From Dyadobacter arcticus (lineage in GTDB: Bacteria; Bacteroidota; Bacteroidia; Cytophagales; Spirosomataceae), in the NCBI RefSeq assembly GCF_011762185.1, contig NZ_JAASQJ010000002.1, positions 558,001-622,000 on the forward strand: 64,000 nt of DNA, written 5' to 3'. Both the position numbers and the translations under genes were made by a program. Positions 28,604 through 37,934 of the stretch are shown in pieces. The notes under the pieces were generated by a model. The model worked only from the letters and a program-made list of their open reading frames with translations, had not been told where the DNA came from and searched no databases. Numbering within the stretch: the first letter of the stretch is position 1; the number at the start of each line of letters is the position of its first letter.

Positions 28604-28748
28604 TCCAGTGCTCGGTCGCAAACGGCCGATGTGGTACGTGGTTTTGAATTGGGCGGGAATTGATTACCTCAAGAAACCATTTAGTCTGGATCAACATCGG
28701 GTTTTGGCAAATAAGTCCGGCAATTGAATCTATCGCTATTTTAGCATA

Positions 28749-29939
28749 ATGGAACCTATTGTCCTCACCAAAACGCAAGCACGGAAAATCATCCTCAATG
28801 CCGCCGGACTTGCCCGGAAAGCACAGTTTGGAACAGGGATCGAAGCTGTTTTTCGGGTGATCGACCATTTGGGCTTCGTGCAGCTGGATACGAATTATGT
28901 CGTGGAGCGTGCCCATCACCACGTTATGGCCGCGCGAGTGCCGGATTATCAAACAAAATGGCTGGCAGAACTTTGCGAAGATGGCCTTGTGTTTGAGTAC
29001 TTTACTTCGGATGCTGGCTACCTTCCCATGCACGATTTTCGCTTTTCACTGCCGGTGAAAAAAGCGTTTAAAACCCAGCGTAAACCACTTACCGAGCCGG
29101 AAATCAATTTAATGAAGCAGATCCTCGACCGGGCGGAACGGGAAGAGTCGCTCATGGTCGGGGATTTTGAGAACGACCGCGTGGAAGCCAGCTCCGGCTG
29201 GTGGGATTGGCGGCCCGCGAAGGTTGCGCTCGAACGGCTTTACCTCGACGGAAACCTGATGATCAGCCGCACCAAAGCATTCCAGAAAGTATATGGCCTG
29301 CCACTAGACCTCGTGCCGAGGGAAACCGACCTGAATATGCCCACGGATGAAGAATATGCCCGTTTTGTCATCCGCCGCACATTAGGCGCGCTCGGTATCG
29401 CCTATTCCAAAGAAATGGCCTGGCGTGCCCGTTATGCAAAAGGTAATCTGGTGAAAAAAGAACTGGAAAAAATGGCCAGGACCGGCGAAGTAAAAACCGT
29501 CATCATCGAAGGCTTGAAAGGTCCGCTCTACACGCTCCCCGATCAGGAAACAAACATTGACATTTCCAATGAAGTCTTCATCCTTTCACCTTTTGATATC
29601 CTCAATGTCTTCCGTCACCGCTTAAAGGACTTTTTCAATTTTGATTACCAGATCGAATGCTTCGTGCCCGCCCCCAAACGTCAGTATGGATATTTTTCAC
29701 TGCCCATACTTGCTGGGGAAACCTTTATTGCCCGAATGGACGCCAAAGCCGACCGCAAACAAAAAGTACTGATCGTCCACAACCTCCATTTCGAACCTGT
29801 CGATCTCGACCCAATCACGATTGAAAAGTTTATTCAGGCCTTAAAAGCATTCGTCCAATTCAACAAATGCCGGGATATTTTGTTCAAGAAATCCAATAAC
29901 GAAAGTTACCGGGAAGCGATTATCGAAAGTTTTTCCTGA
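28749..29939 (+). CDS. AlkX/YcaQ-like DNA glycosylase (HTH_42 family)
   Basis: The 396-residue protein belongs to the winged-helix HTH_42 (AlkZ/YcaQ) family of DNA glycosylases, which remove bulky alkylated bases and unhook interstrand crosslinks. The catalytic Q-x-D motif of the AlkX/YcaQ branch appears as VQLDTNYVVERAHHHV near residue 50. Further family segments are SGWWDWRPAKVALERLYLDGNLMI and FILSPFDILNVFRHRLKDFFNFDYQIECF. The length fits the family. It is a stand-alone gene with no SOS or Ada box that I could see. Confidence 0.88.
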   Translation: MEPIVLTKTQARKIILNAAGLARKAQFGTGIEAVFRVIDHLGFVQLDTNYVVERAHHHVMAARVPDYQTKWLAELCEDGLVFEYFTSDAGYLPMHDFRFSLPVKKAFKTQRKPLTEPEINLMKQILDRAEREESLMVGDFENDRVEASSGWWDWRPAKVALERLYLDGNLMISRTKAFQKVYGLPLDLVPRETDLNMPTDEEYARFVIRRTLGALGIAYSKEMAWRARYAKGNLVKKELEKMARTGEVKTVIIEGLKGPLYTLPDQETNIDISNEVFILSPFDILNVFRHRLKDFFNFDYQIECFVPAPKRQYGYFSLPILAGETFIARMDAKADRKQKVLIVHNLHFEPVDLDPITIEKFIQALKAFVQFNKCRDILFKKSNNESYREAIIESFS

Positions 29940-29964
29940 ACTGAATGCCTTTTGTCCAAATGGC

Positions 29965-30153
29965 TTACCCTTTGCTTATCCTACTTCTCACTATTACAGT
30001 AACTAACCCTACGAAGGTGATCAGATAAACAATTCCCAAACCTACCTTTTTGAATCTAAAAGTCTCAAAATCAAACTCCTTGTACAATGCTACGCCTATA
30101 ATAACTGCCAAAATGCCTAAGATCATCGGGAACCCATTCTTTTCATTGTTCAT
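29965..30153 (-). CDS. Small two-TM membrane protein
   Basis: The 62-residue protein has two hydrophobic segments, at about 10-24 (MILGILAVIIGVALY) and 37-54 (VGLGIVYLITFVGLVTVI), joined by a charged loop (KEFDFETFRFKK). I do not recognise it. The ATG at 30153 is used; a TTG two codons upstream is possible. It is the only gene in the gap between the glycosylase and AraC genes. The 257 bp between this gene and the AraC start hold nothing else I can support. Confidence 0.6.
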   Translation of the reverse strand: MNNEKNGFPMILGILAVIIGVALYKEFDFETFRFKKVGLGIVYLITFVGLVTVIVRSRISKG

Positions 30154-30410
30154 TTTCAATTTGTTTAGCGGGAGTTATTTAAGATTTTATTAATGTCTAT
30201 GTCTCATCTCAAATTTAAAGATTTCTCAGTGACCCACAAGTCGATTTTCGCAAGTGCACAACTGCGCTGGCTGCTGAACTTTGTTCTATTAAAATTTCAA
30301 AACATGGAGATCCCATTTTTACCGATTCCGCTGGCGTTAATTTATTTTGGGACATCCTTTTAAAAAGTAACGGTCGGAACCAAATTGCTGCCTGATTATG
30401 TACATCAATC

Positions 30411-31301
30411 ATGTATTTACTCAAGAGCACTCAGGAAGTCCCTGCCTACTCCCTCGAACAAGACCCGGTACTCCCTGGAAAATTATTCAGCATAAAAACC
30501 TTCGAAGGCGTCCGGCCGCATCAGTCGGAACTGCTTGTACCGCATAAGAAGGAATATTACATGTTTGTACTTGCCCGTCGCGGTGGTTCACGGCATTGGG
30601 TCGATATGACGCCTTATGAGACCAGGGACAACACGCTTTATTTCTTCGGGCCTAACCAGGTGATTGTGAAGGAAGAACCAAAATGCATGTGGGGCACGGC
30701 ACTTGCATTCGATAAAGAGTATCTGGCATTGCACGACAATGCATCGCTGGCCCGGCTGCCGATCGTTCGCAATGAGCAGAACGCATGCGAATTGGTGTTG
30801 TCGGAGGCAGATATCGCATTTACGGAGGATATGCTGGCGAAAATCCAGAAAGAGTTTAACCAGCCAGGCGAGTGGCAGCAAAGGATGATCACTGCTTATC
30901 TCACTGTGCTGGTGACCTACCTAAGCCGACTTTATAGCGAGCAGTATGAAAGCATGATGACTTCAAGTGACAGTTCGTTCCTGAACAAATATCAGGCAGC
31001 CATTGAAGAACATTTCCGCGAAATACACCAGGTAAGCGAATACGCGGCATTGCTTTACGTTTCTCCGGGGCATTTGCGGGATGTCGTAAAAGCCCAGAGC
31101 GGAAAACCTGCTATTACGCACATCCAGGAACGCATGGTGCTCGAAGCGCGGCGGATGCTGTTCCATACGGAATATTCACTCAAAGAAATCGGTTTCGACC
31201 TTGGTTTTTCGGATGCTTCTTATTTCAGCCGCTTCTTCAAAAGAGAAACGGGCGCCACACCGGCTGAATACCGGGCACTGACCCGCGAAATGTACCAGTG
31301 A
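30411..31301 (+). CDS. AraC family transcriptional regulator
   Basis: The 296-residue protein has an N-terminal cupin-like arm (VPHKKEYYMFVLARRGG) and a C-terminal AraC domain at about 195-290 (YVSPGHLRDVVKAQSGKPAITHI, then SLKEIGFDLGFSDASYFSRFFKRETGATPAEYR). It probably regulates the SDR gene now at 32077. The last 21 bases of the gene, including the stop codon, plus three more are repeated exactly at 31988-32011, on the far side of the SRPBCC gene. That implies a later insertion between the regulator and its target. Confidence 0.94.
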   Translation: MYLLKSTQEVPAYSLEQDPVLPGKLFSIKTFEGVRPHQSELLVPHKKEYYMFVLARRGGSRHWVDMTPYETRDNTLYFFGPNQVIVKEEPKCMWGTALAFDKEYLALHDNASLARLPIVRNEQNACELVLSEADIAFTEDMLAKIQKEFNQPGEWQQRMITAYLTVLVTYLSRLYSEQYESMMTSSDSSFLNKYQAAIEEHFREIHQVSEYAALLYVSPGHLRDVVKAQSGKPAITHIQERMVLEARRMLFHTEYSLKEIGFDLGFSDASYFSRFFKRETGATPAEYRALTREMYQ

Positions 31302-31304
31302 TGC
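31281..31304 (+). repeat. 24-bp direct repeat, left copy (3' end of AraC gene)
   Basis: This 24-bp sequence, starting ACCCGCGAAATG, is identical to 31988-32011. It includes the last six AraC codons (TREMYQ), the stop codon and three further bases. The two copies start 707 bp apart and bound the segment carrying the SRPBCC gene, like the duplicated core of an integration site. Confidence 0.85.
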
Positions 31305-31374
31305 GGGGGTAACTTATTGTTCTGCTCACTCTAACCTATGTCTTATTGCCGCTTCAAGTGCATCCAACATATAC

Positions 31375-31911
31375 TCAGAATGATTTTTCAAGAATGCTTT
31401 TCAGAGTTGTCAAGCTTGTATCCATATCTTTCTCAAGCATTTTCACGATCATCGGAAGCATAATGTTCAACGGATAGTTCATATTACTGGCAGTACTCCA
31501 GCTTACTTTTGTTTGATCGTCCGTTAAAGATTCAGTTGTCATCTGTGCATGGGCAATTCCTGCAAAAGGCCTTATGAAACGAATTTCCGTTTCAATGTTT
31601 TTACCTTCTGTTATCGCTTTAATTTCCTGCTCGCCGTCACCTGCTTTTTTATTTCCATTCCATCCGTAAATAAATCCAACAGTTCCGTCAGTTCCTTTGA
31701 ATTCCTTTTTCATCCGGGGATCAACCATGACCCACTTACTAAAGTTGTCCTGGTTTCTGATTTGTTTTATATAATCAAAAACTTTTTGTCGGGGAGCATG
31801 AATGGTAATTTCACTATAGGTCTTATATCCCTTCTTCATGAAAAATGCAATGATTAAGACCAAAGCAATGATGCCTGCTACTATGGATATAATTGTGGTT
31901 ATCATATTCAT
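31375..31911 (-). CDS. SRPBCC family protein with N-terminal membrane anchor
   Basis: The 178-residue protein has one transmembrane segment at about residues 5-24 followed by a START/Bet v1-like SRPBCC domain (YSEITIHAPRQKVFDYIKQI, then GYNGN-like FIYGWNGNKKAGDGEQEI). These domains bind lipids or other hydrophobic ligands; the ligand here is unknown. It points against its neighbours and lies inside the ~0.7 kb segment flanked by the exact 24-bp repeats, so it appears to have been inserted between an AraC gene and its SDR partner. Confidence 0.87.
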   Translation of the reverse strand: MNMITTIISIVAGIIALVLIIAFFMKKGYKTYSEITIHAPRQKVFDYIKQIRNQDNFSKWVMVDPRMKKEFKGTDGTVGFIYGWNGNKKAGDGEQEIKAITEGKNIETEIRFIRPFAGIAHAQMTTESLTDDQTKVSWSTASNMNYPLNIMLPMIVKMLEKDMDTSLTTLKSILEKSF

Positions 31912-31987
31912 CTTGTCTTTATTGTGGCAGAAGCGTTATTTGACCAAATATACTCAAATTGAGCTGTAAAGTACCTTATCATAAATA

Positions 31988-32011
31988 ACCCGCGAAATGT
32001 ACCAGTGATGC
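31988..32011 (+). repeat. 24-bp direct repeat, right copy
   Basis: It is identical to 31281-31304. Here it is not part of a gene: it encodes the orphaned tail TREMYQ-stop of the AraC protein with no reading frame leading into it. The ancestral order was therefore probably AraC stop followed directly by the sequence now at 32012. Confidence 0.85.
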
Positions 32012-32047
32012 TGCGTAATGTGTTCTATCTGTGGCTGAGGAACGATC

Positions 32048-32055
32048 TAATTTTG
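32048..32055 (+). promoter_or_regulatory. -7 promoter box of SDR gene with overlapping dyads
   Basis: TAATTTTG fully matches the TAnnTTTG -7 consensus, 21 bases before the ATG at 32077. It overlaps a small hairpin TTTTGT-CCCA-ACAAAA (32051-32066), and an outer pair TATCTGT/ACAGATA surrounds the region. No convincing -33 box was found, which suits an activator-dependent promoter. Confidence 0.5.
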
Positions 32056-32076
32056 TCCCAACAAAACAGATAAACT

Positions 32077-32814
32077 ATGAAAACCGTATTGATCACAGGC
32101 GCCAACAAAAGCATTGGATTCGAAACCGCCAGGCAATTGCTCAGAATGGGCTATTTTGTATATCTCGGCAGTCGGGATCAACAAAAAGGCCAGGAAGCAG
32201 CCGAGCAGCTTAAATCAGAAGGATATGACCATATCGAAGTCATTACGATTGACGTCGATCATGTTGATTCCATTAAAGCCGCACGCCAGACTTTGGGCAG
32301 TAAAATCGAATCGCTGGATGTTTTGATCAACAATGCAGGGATCAGCGGAGGCTTCCCGCAAACTGCTGCAGACGTAGATATCAACATTTTTCGCCAGGTA
32401 TTTGAAACCAATTTTTTCGGCGTGATTGAGACCACCCAGGCATTTATGGACCTGCTCAAAAATTCCCCGGAACCGCGGATCGTCAATGTAACTTCAGGCT
32501 TGGGGTCTCTAACCCTGCACAATGACCCCAATTGGAAGTATTATCACGTCAAAGGTGCCGTTTACACTTCTTCCAAGGCTGCATTGAACGCCTACACGAT
32601 CGTGCTGGCCTACGAGCTGCGCGACACAGCTTTTAAGGTAAATGTGGTCGACCCGGGTTACACCGCTACAGACTTCAACCAGCATAGCGGACCGGGAACC
32701 GTTGAAGACGCTGCAGCCCGGTTGGTAAAAGCGGCCACATTAGCAGCTGATGGACCTACAAGTCAGTTTTTCAGCGATGATAATGAGCTGGGAACAGGGA
32801 TCAGTCCCTGGTAG
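32077..32814 (+). CDS. SDR family NAD(P)-dependent oxidoreductase
   Basis: The 245-residue protein is a classical SDR of the carbonyl-reductase-like kind. Motifs: TGANKSIGFE for cofactor binding, NNAGISGG, a serine-bearing IVNVTSGLG, the catalytic Tyr-x3-Lys as YTSSK, and VNVVDPGYTATD. The substrate is unknown. It is probably the regulatory target of the AraC gene at 30411, from which it is separated by the inserted SRPBCC segment. A terminator follows at 32901. Confidence 0.94.
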   Translation: MKTVLITGANKSIGFETARQLLRMGYFVYLGSRDQQKGQEAAEQLKSEGYDHIEVITIDVDHVDSIKAARQTLGSKIESLDVLINNAGISGGFPQTAADVDINIFRQVFETNFFGVIETTQAFMDLLKNSPEPRIVNVTSGLGSLTLHNDPNWKYYHVKGAVYTSSKAALNAYTIVLAYELRDTAFKVNVVDPGYTATDFNQHSGPGTVEDAAARLVKAATLAADGPTSQFFSDDNELGTGISPW

Positions 32815-32900
32815 TCACTCAAACTTACCATTGATTGGGACCACGCTGGTTTCGTCGCCCAGTTGAGCTGGCAATAACTAGCCGATAATACAAAAGGAAG

Positions 32901-32933
32901 CCGTCTCAGAACAAGTCTGAGGCGGTTTTTTTA
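32901..32933 (+). terminator. Rho-independent terminator after SDR gene
   Basis: CCGTCTCAGA (32901-32910) pairs with TCTGAGGCGG (32916-32925) through one G-T wobble around a 5-base loop and is followed directly by a run of seven Ts. Confidence 0.85.
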
Positions 32934-32993
32934 TTTCATTACTTGCATCATACACACCTTCTGAGGTATATTATCTCTCTAACCACTAAACCC

Positions 32994-34298
32994 ATGAAAT
33001 TAAACCCACCCATTACCCGGCGCGAAATGCTTGGAATAACCGGTATGGCCGGTTTAACAGCCCTGGCAGGATTTCCAGCTGACGCAGTTCCGCCCACTGC
33101 GCAAGCACGGCCCCGAATAGCCTGCCTCGTCACCTACTGGGCTGCTCCGAATTCTCATGCGGACTGGATCCTCACCAAATTATTGGACGGTTATTGGTGG
33201 CAGGGCGCTCACACTCCCTCGCGGGTTGACGTGGTCGGCGTTTATATCCACCAATTGGATACAAGCCAGCTGGGCCAGAAAATATGCACAGCCAAAAACA
33301 TTCCAATCTTTAAAACACCCGGCGAAGCGGTCACACTCGGAGGAAAGGAGCTGGCGGTAGATGGCGTTGTCATCGTCGGCGAACACGGGGATTATCCTAC
33401 CAATCTGAAAGGGCAGTGGCTTTTGCCACGCTGGTGGATTTATGAGAAAGTGATCCGGGTTTTTGAGCAAAGCAAGCGCTCGGTGCCGGTTTTTAATGAT
33501 AAGCATCTCTCCTACAACTGGGATGAAGCCAAATGGATGTTTGATAAATCCCGTGAGCTAAACTTTCCTTTGACCGGCGGTTCCTCCATACCGGTCTACT
33601 TTCGGAAACCCGAGATAGAAATCGATATCGATGCACCAGTAACGGCATCGATCGTTCTTGGAGGCGCGTCAGATGAGGGGGCCATTTTTCATTGCATCGA
33701 TGTATTGCAGGCTTTTGTCGAACGCCGGAAGGGAGGTGAGACGGGCGTGAAGTCGGTGCAGTGCATTAAAGGACCTGAAACTTGGAAATGGACCGAAAAA
33801 AATCCGTGGGCTGGTAAACTACTTGAATCTGTGAGAGTTAAGTTGGACTTAAAACCGGGACACTTTCAGGAAATCGCCAAGCCAAATGTCTGTATCGTGG
33901 AATATAATGATGGGACGAAGGCTGCTGTATATTCAGCTCAAGGCGTAGGCTGGACTTACGCCGGCGAAATCGCAGGGCAAAAAGATCCGACGATCATTTC
34001 GATGCTCGGCTGGCCAGGCCCATTCGACCAATATCACGCTTCCAACGCCCAGCCACACTGGATAACCGAGATGATGGTGACCAAAAAAGAACCATTCAAT
34101 GCAGAACGGCTGCTGTTATCCACCGGGATTACGGATTATTACATGGATTCCAACTGGGAGAATGGTAGGTATTCTGCCGTCGGGCGCAAGATTGAAACGC
34201 CGTTTTTGAATATGAAATACCGCTCGACTCGAGGCGCGCAATTTAGTACCGGCGAGCTGCCGCCAAGTTTTCCATATGTGCGGGGGTTTGATAAATAA
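32994..34298 (+). CDS. Conserved hypothetical protein with Tat-type signal
   Basis: The 434-residue protein starts with a twin-arginine leader (TRREMLGITGMAGLTALAGF) and should be exported folded. The body begins RPRIACLVTYWAAPNSHADWI and contains an internal alpha/beta segment (VDGVVIVGEHGDYP) and repeated tryptophan-rich patches (KWTEKNPWAG, MLGWPGPFDQYHASN). I do not recognise an established enzyme family; the opening segment resembles the nucleotide-binding start of oxidoreductases, but no glycine-rich motif is present. The ATG at 32994 places the RR motif near the N-terminus. The M19 dipeptidase gene starts 10 bp after its stop, so the two are probably co-transcribed. Confidence 0.8.
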   Translation: MKLNPPITRREMLGITGMAGLTALAGFPADAVPPTAQARPRIACLVTYWAAPNSHADWILTKLLDGYWWQGAHTPSRVDVVGVYIHQLDTSQLGQKICTAKNIPIFKTPGEAVTLGGKELAVDGVVIVGEHGDYPTNLKGQWLLPRWWIYEKVIRVFEQSKRSVPVFNDKHLSYNWDEAKWMFDKSRELNFPLTGGSSIPVYFRKPEIEIDIDAPVTASIVLGGASDEGAIFHCIDVLQAFVERRKGGETGVKSVQCIKGPETWKWTEKNPWAGKLLESVRVKLDLKPGHFQEIAKPNVCIVEYNDGTKAAVYSAQGVGWTYAGEIAGQKDPTIISMLGWPGPFDQYHASNAQPHWITEMMVTKKEPFNAERLLLSTGITDYYMDSNWENGRYSAVGRKIETPFLNMKYRSTRGAQFSTGELPPSFPYVRGFDK

Positions 34299-34308
34299 TT
34301 TTGAAGCA

Positions 34309-35559
34309 ATGAAACGAAGAGACGTAATAAAAACATTATCCCTTTTGCCGGCGGCCGGTAACATTTTTCCACAGAAACACCTCTTATCCCCTCCCGCCGC
34401 TGGAAGCAAGCCAATACCCGACCTGCATCGAGACGCATTTGTCATGGATGGGCATACGCATGTCATGAGCCGCGAGTTGGTGTTGAAAACTGATATCGGC
34501 CAGCGTTATCCGGATGGTACCGTCGACCTTCCCAGGGCGAAGGAAGGCGGATTGGACGCGATGTTCTTTTCGGTTTATACGCCTGAAAACTATTATCCCG
34601 GCCGGTTTGAGACCAAGAACACGTTCCGCGTGGTAAATCTTGCATTGGACCAGATCAAAAAGAATAATGCGATGATCGAGCTGGCGCTCACGGCTTCTGA
34701 CATTGAACGTATCAATAAAAAAGGGAAAATGGCGGCTTTCCTCGATCTGGAAGGGGGTTATGATCTTTATGGCGATCTTGATTTGCTTCGCGCGCTTTAC
34801 AGATTAGGCCTGCGCTCCATGCAGTTAACTGCTCACAGTACTACCAACGCTTTTATCGATGCCTGCAACGATGTGTACACCTGGGGCGGAATTACCGCGC
34901 ATGGAAAGGCGGTGATCAAAGAAATGAATGATCTTGGCATGGTGATCAATGTGGCCCACGCATCCAACGACGCAATTATTCAGTCGGCAGCTGCCAGTCG
35001 GCACCCGGTGATTTATAGTCATGGCGGCTTTCACAAAATAGTGGACCATCCCCGCTGCATTACGGACGAAGCCGCAAAAGCAATTGCCGCAAAAGGAGGC
35101 GTTATTGGCGTGCATTTCGGCAGTCTCTTCAATAATCCGAAGTATTGGACATGGCAGAAGCCGAAGAATCCAATCAGGGTACAGCCTGATCCTCAGCCTA
35201 AAACCCCGCGAATCTTTAACTCTTATGTCACGACGCAGACTATTGAAGATGTAGACAAGGAGTTTGCGCGCGAGCTTCCATTTACTTTCAAAGGGACCAT
35301 ACCGGACGAGTATTGGATGCATGTGAATCAACTTGCAAAGGTGATTGACTATGGCGTAAAATTAGTCGGAGAGGACCACATAGCCCTGGGTTCTGATTTA
35401 GATGGCGGCCCTGAGCTGCCACGTGAAATCAAAGACATCAGCGACTTTCCACAGATCACCACGGCAATGCAGAAGCTGGGTTACAACGATCAACGGATCA
35501 AAAAAATCCTGGGGTTGAACTGGCTGCGGGTGATCCGGAACGTAACTGAGGGAAGGTGA
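34309..35559 (+). CDS. Exported M19-family membrane dipeptidase
   Basis: The 416-residue protein is a zinc-dependent renal-dipeptidase (M19) homologue. The metal ligands are visible in order: DGHTHVMS (H-x-H), FLDLEGGYD (bridging Glu), NVAHAS and YSHGGFHKI (His), and HIALGSDLDGG (Asp). The N-terminus (MKRRDVIKTLSLLPAAG) is an RR-type leader. Family members hydrolyse dipeptides, including some with D-residues, or act in natural-product catabolism. The ATG at 34309 is used since it puts the leader at the N-terminus. It follows the Tat-leader protein gene by 10 bp, which suggests a shared exported pathway. Confidence 0.92.
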   Translation: MKRRDVIKTLSLLPAAGNIFPQKHLLSPPAAGSKPIPDLHRDAFVMDGHTHVMSRELVLKTDIGQRYPDGTVDLPRAKEGGLDAMFFSVYTPENYYPGRFETKNTFRVVNLALDQIKKNNAMIELALTASDIERINKKGKMAAFLDLEGGYDLYGDLDLLRALYRLGLRSMQLTAHSTTNAFIDACNDVYTWGGITAHGKAVIKEMNDLGMVINVAHASNDAIIQSAAASRHPVIYSHGGFHKIVDHPRCITDEAAKAIAAKGGVIGVHFGSLFNNPKYWTWQKPKNPIRVQPDPQPKTPRIFNSYVTTQTIEDVDKEFARELPFTFKGTIPDEYWMHVNQLAKVIDYGVKLVGEDHIALGSDLDGGPELPREIKDISDFPQITTAMQKLGYNDQRIKKILGLNWLRVIRNVTEGR

Positions 35560-35594
35560 AAATTAGTGTTACTTAATCCTGCCCATATTTTACC

Positions 35595-37073
35595 ATGAAA
35601 AACGGCTTATCAGGCGAAACAATGAACACGATCCTGATCGTTGACGACACGCCCAATAATATCAGCATACTGTTTGATGTGCTGACCAAATCTGCTTACA
35701 AAGTACTGGTAGCTACCGACGGCAAAAGTGCGTTGGAACAAGCTGCATATGCTTTACCCGATTTAATCCTGTTGGATGTAATGATGCCGGGTATGAGTGG
35801 ATTTGAGACTTGCCGTCTTTTAAAAAACAACACGGCGACCCAAGCTATACCTGTCATTTTCATGACGGCTTTGACAGAAACCATCAACAAAGTCAATGGT
35901 TTCAATATGGGCGCGGTCGATTACATTACCAAGCCTTTTGAAATCCATGAAGTGCAGTCACGCATAGGGACCCACCTTGCATTGGCTAACCTAAGACAGA
36001 AACTGGAACAAATGGTAACAGACCGCACCGCAGACCTCAACAATGCGCTGGCAGAAGTGGGTCAGCTTAAAGATCAGTTACAGGCTGAAAACGTGTATCT
36101 CAAACAGGAAATCAAAGAATCAAAAAATCCGGATGATATCATCAGCCAAAGCAAATCGTTTGAAAAAGTACTCAATAAAATCAGACAGGTAGCACCTACC
36201 AACAGTACCGTACTGATCACCGGGGAATCGGGAACCGGAAAAGAACTGCTGGCACGTGCAGTGCATCACCTCAGCAACCGCAAAAACCGCCCGCTCATCA
36301 AGCTCAATTGTGCAGCTTTACCAGCCAGCCTGATTGAAAGCGAATTATTCGGTCACGAAAAAGGGGCATTCACCGGTGCTACGGCCCAAAAAAACGGCCG
36401 GTTTGAGCTGGCTGACGGTGGCACGCTGTTTCTGGACGAAATCGGGGAAATGCCGCTGGAATTGCAACCCAAATTACTTCGGGTATTGCAGGAAGGAGAA
36501 TTTGAACGCATAGGAAGTACCAAAACATTGAAAGTAAATGTCCGGATCATTGCAGCTACGAACCGTGACCTGGAAAAAGAAATTGCTGAGGGGCGTTTTC
36601 GGGAAGATCTGTATTACCGGCTCAATGTATTTCCCGTCCTGAGCATTCCATTGCGGGACCGAAAAGAAGATATACCCCTGCTGGTCAACCACTTTTGTAT
36701 GAAACACGGCGCAGACCAGGGTAAGGTCATTGACCAGGTACCTCAAAAAGTGATCGATGCGCTTGTCGCTTACCATTGGCCAGGCAACATCCGGGAGCTG
36801 GAAAATGTGGTGGAAAGATCGATTATCATGTCGCCCGGAAGAACATTGATGCTCGACGACTGGTCGCCCAGGAAACCGGCGACAGCGCCAAAGGGAAGCT
36901 TAATGACGATGGAAGAATGCGAGCGCGAGCATATCATTCATATTTTGAACAAAACCAACTGGAAAGTGAGCGGCAACAATGGCGCGGCCCAAATCCTGGA
37001 CATGGTACCGACAACGCTGGATTCCAGGATGCGCAAATTAGGAATCAAGCGACCCGGGCAATTTCCAATTTAA
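35595..37073 (+). CDS. NtrC-type sigma-54-dependent response regulator
   Basis: The 492-residue protein has a receiver domain at about 10-130 with phospho-acceptor D61 ([16 protein letters not shown]), a coiled-coil linker, an AAA+ domain with Walker A GESGTGKE and the sigma-54-contacting GAFTGA at residues 257-262, and a C-terminal Fis-type helix-turn-helix. It activates sigma-54 promoters by ATP-driven remodelling after phosphorylation. No kinase gene is adjacent, so it is an orphan regulator in this window. A second ATG at 35622, just before NTILIVDD, is an equally plausible start. Confidence 0.95.
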   Translation: MKNGLSGETMNTILIVDDTPNNISILFDVLTKSAYKVLVATDGKSALEQAAYALPDLILLDVMMPGMSGFETCRLLKNNTATQAIPVIFMTALTETINKVNGFNMGAVDYITKPFEIHEVQSRIGTHLALANLRQKLEQMVTDRTADLNNALAEVGQLKDQLQAENVYLKQEIKESKNPDDIISQSKSFEKVLNKIRQVAPTNSTVLITGESGTGKELLARAVHHLSNRKNRPLIKLNCAALPASLIESELFGHEKGAFTGATAQKNGRFELADGGTLFLDEIGEMPLELQPKLLRVLQEGEFERIGSTKTLKVNVRIIAATNRDLEKEIAEGRFREDLYYRLNVFPVLSIPLRDRKEDIPLLVNHFCMKHGADQGKVIDQVPQKVIDALVAYHWPGNIRELENVVERSIIMSPGRTLMLDDWSPRKPATAPKGSLMTMEECEREHIIHILNKTNWKVSGNNGAAQILDMVPTTLDSRMRKLGIKRPGQFPI

Positions 37074-37214
37074 AAGAGATTTCACGAAATATCGGAATAC
37101 CATTTCCGGAAATATCCCTTTTCAGTTTTCGCATTGAGCTGTTTTACAATTAGTTGTCTATAAAAATGACCTTGGAACAGCTTTTTGACATCCCTTTTAA
37201 AAAAGGATGTCAAA

Positions 37215-37934
37215 ATGTGCACAGTAAGTTATCTTCCAGGTCAAAGCGGTTTTATCCTCACTTCCAGCAGGGACGAAAAAATCACCCGTCCAATCGCCCG
37301 GCTTTCCGGTCCGGTCATCATTCACGACCGTGAAGTGACATTTCCGCAAGACCCTCTGGGGCAAGGTACCTGGATTGCCAGCTCAAATACCCGTACGGTT
37401 TGTCTGCTTAATGGCGCATTTAAGAACCATCAGCCCAGACCTCCTTATAAGTATAGTCGAGGGCTGGTCGTGCTGCACGCATTCGATTATTTTACAATTC
37501 AGAGCTTCGCCCATCATTACGATTTCAGCGGTCTCGAACCCTTTACCTTGCTGTTGGTGGAAGTTGGGGAATTGCTGGTGCTGCACTGGGACGGAAGCCA
37601 GCTTCTTATTACAGAAAAGGACGCATCAAGAAAACACATCTGGTCGTCGGTGACGCTTTATCAGCCTGATATCATCGCAAAGAGGGAGAAATGGTTTAGC
37701 GACTGGATTATCTCAACAAATAACCTGTCACTAGACAACATCCGCAAATTCCACTTGACAGCCGGAGACGGCGACCCGGAGAATGCAGTCCGTATGCGGC
37801 GTGATAACCTGTACGCAACCGTTAGTCTCACCAGCGTGGTGCGGTCCGGTACGCACATGGAAATGACTTACGAGGATCTCATTCACGCCGAACCAGCCAC
37901 CCGATCATTGCTGCAACACCATGTATCCAACTAA
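37215..37934 (+). CDS. NRDE (TANGO2-like) family protein
   Basis: The 239-residue protein belongs to the NRDE family, which has an Ntn-hydrolase-like fold. It begins MCTVSY, placing a cysteine right after the initiator Met, the probable nucleophile or processed terminus, followed by the family hallmark TSSRDE (usually NRDE). Later segments fit the family: PQDPLGQGTWIASSNTRTVCLLNGAF. The ATG at 37215 is therefore chosen over an upstream in-frame codon at 37185. Its 3' end overlaps the ATP-grasp gene by 14 bp, which implies translational coupling. The biochemical role of bacterial NRDE proteins is poorly known. Confidence 0.9.
   Translation: MCTVSYLPGQSGFILTSSRDEKITRPIARLSGPVIIHDREVTFPQDPLGQGTWIASSNTRTVCLLNGAFKNHQPRPPYKYSRGLVVLHAFDYFTIQSFAHHYDFSGLEPFTLLLVEVGELLVLHWDGSQLLITEKDASRKHIWSSVTLYQPDIIAKREKWFSDWIISTNNLSLDNIRKFHLTAGDGDPENAVRMRRDNLYATVSLTSVVRSGTHMEMTYEDLIHAEPATRSLLQHHVSN

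Noticed and set aside
30215..30430. Minus-strand frame of 71 codons upstream of the AraC gene
   Set aside because: No recognisable features, and it overlaps the AraC start; probably chance.
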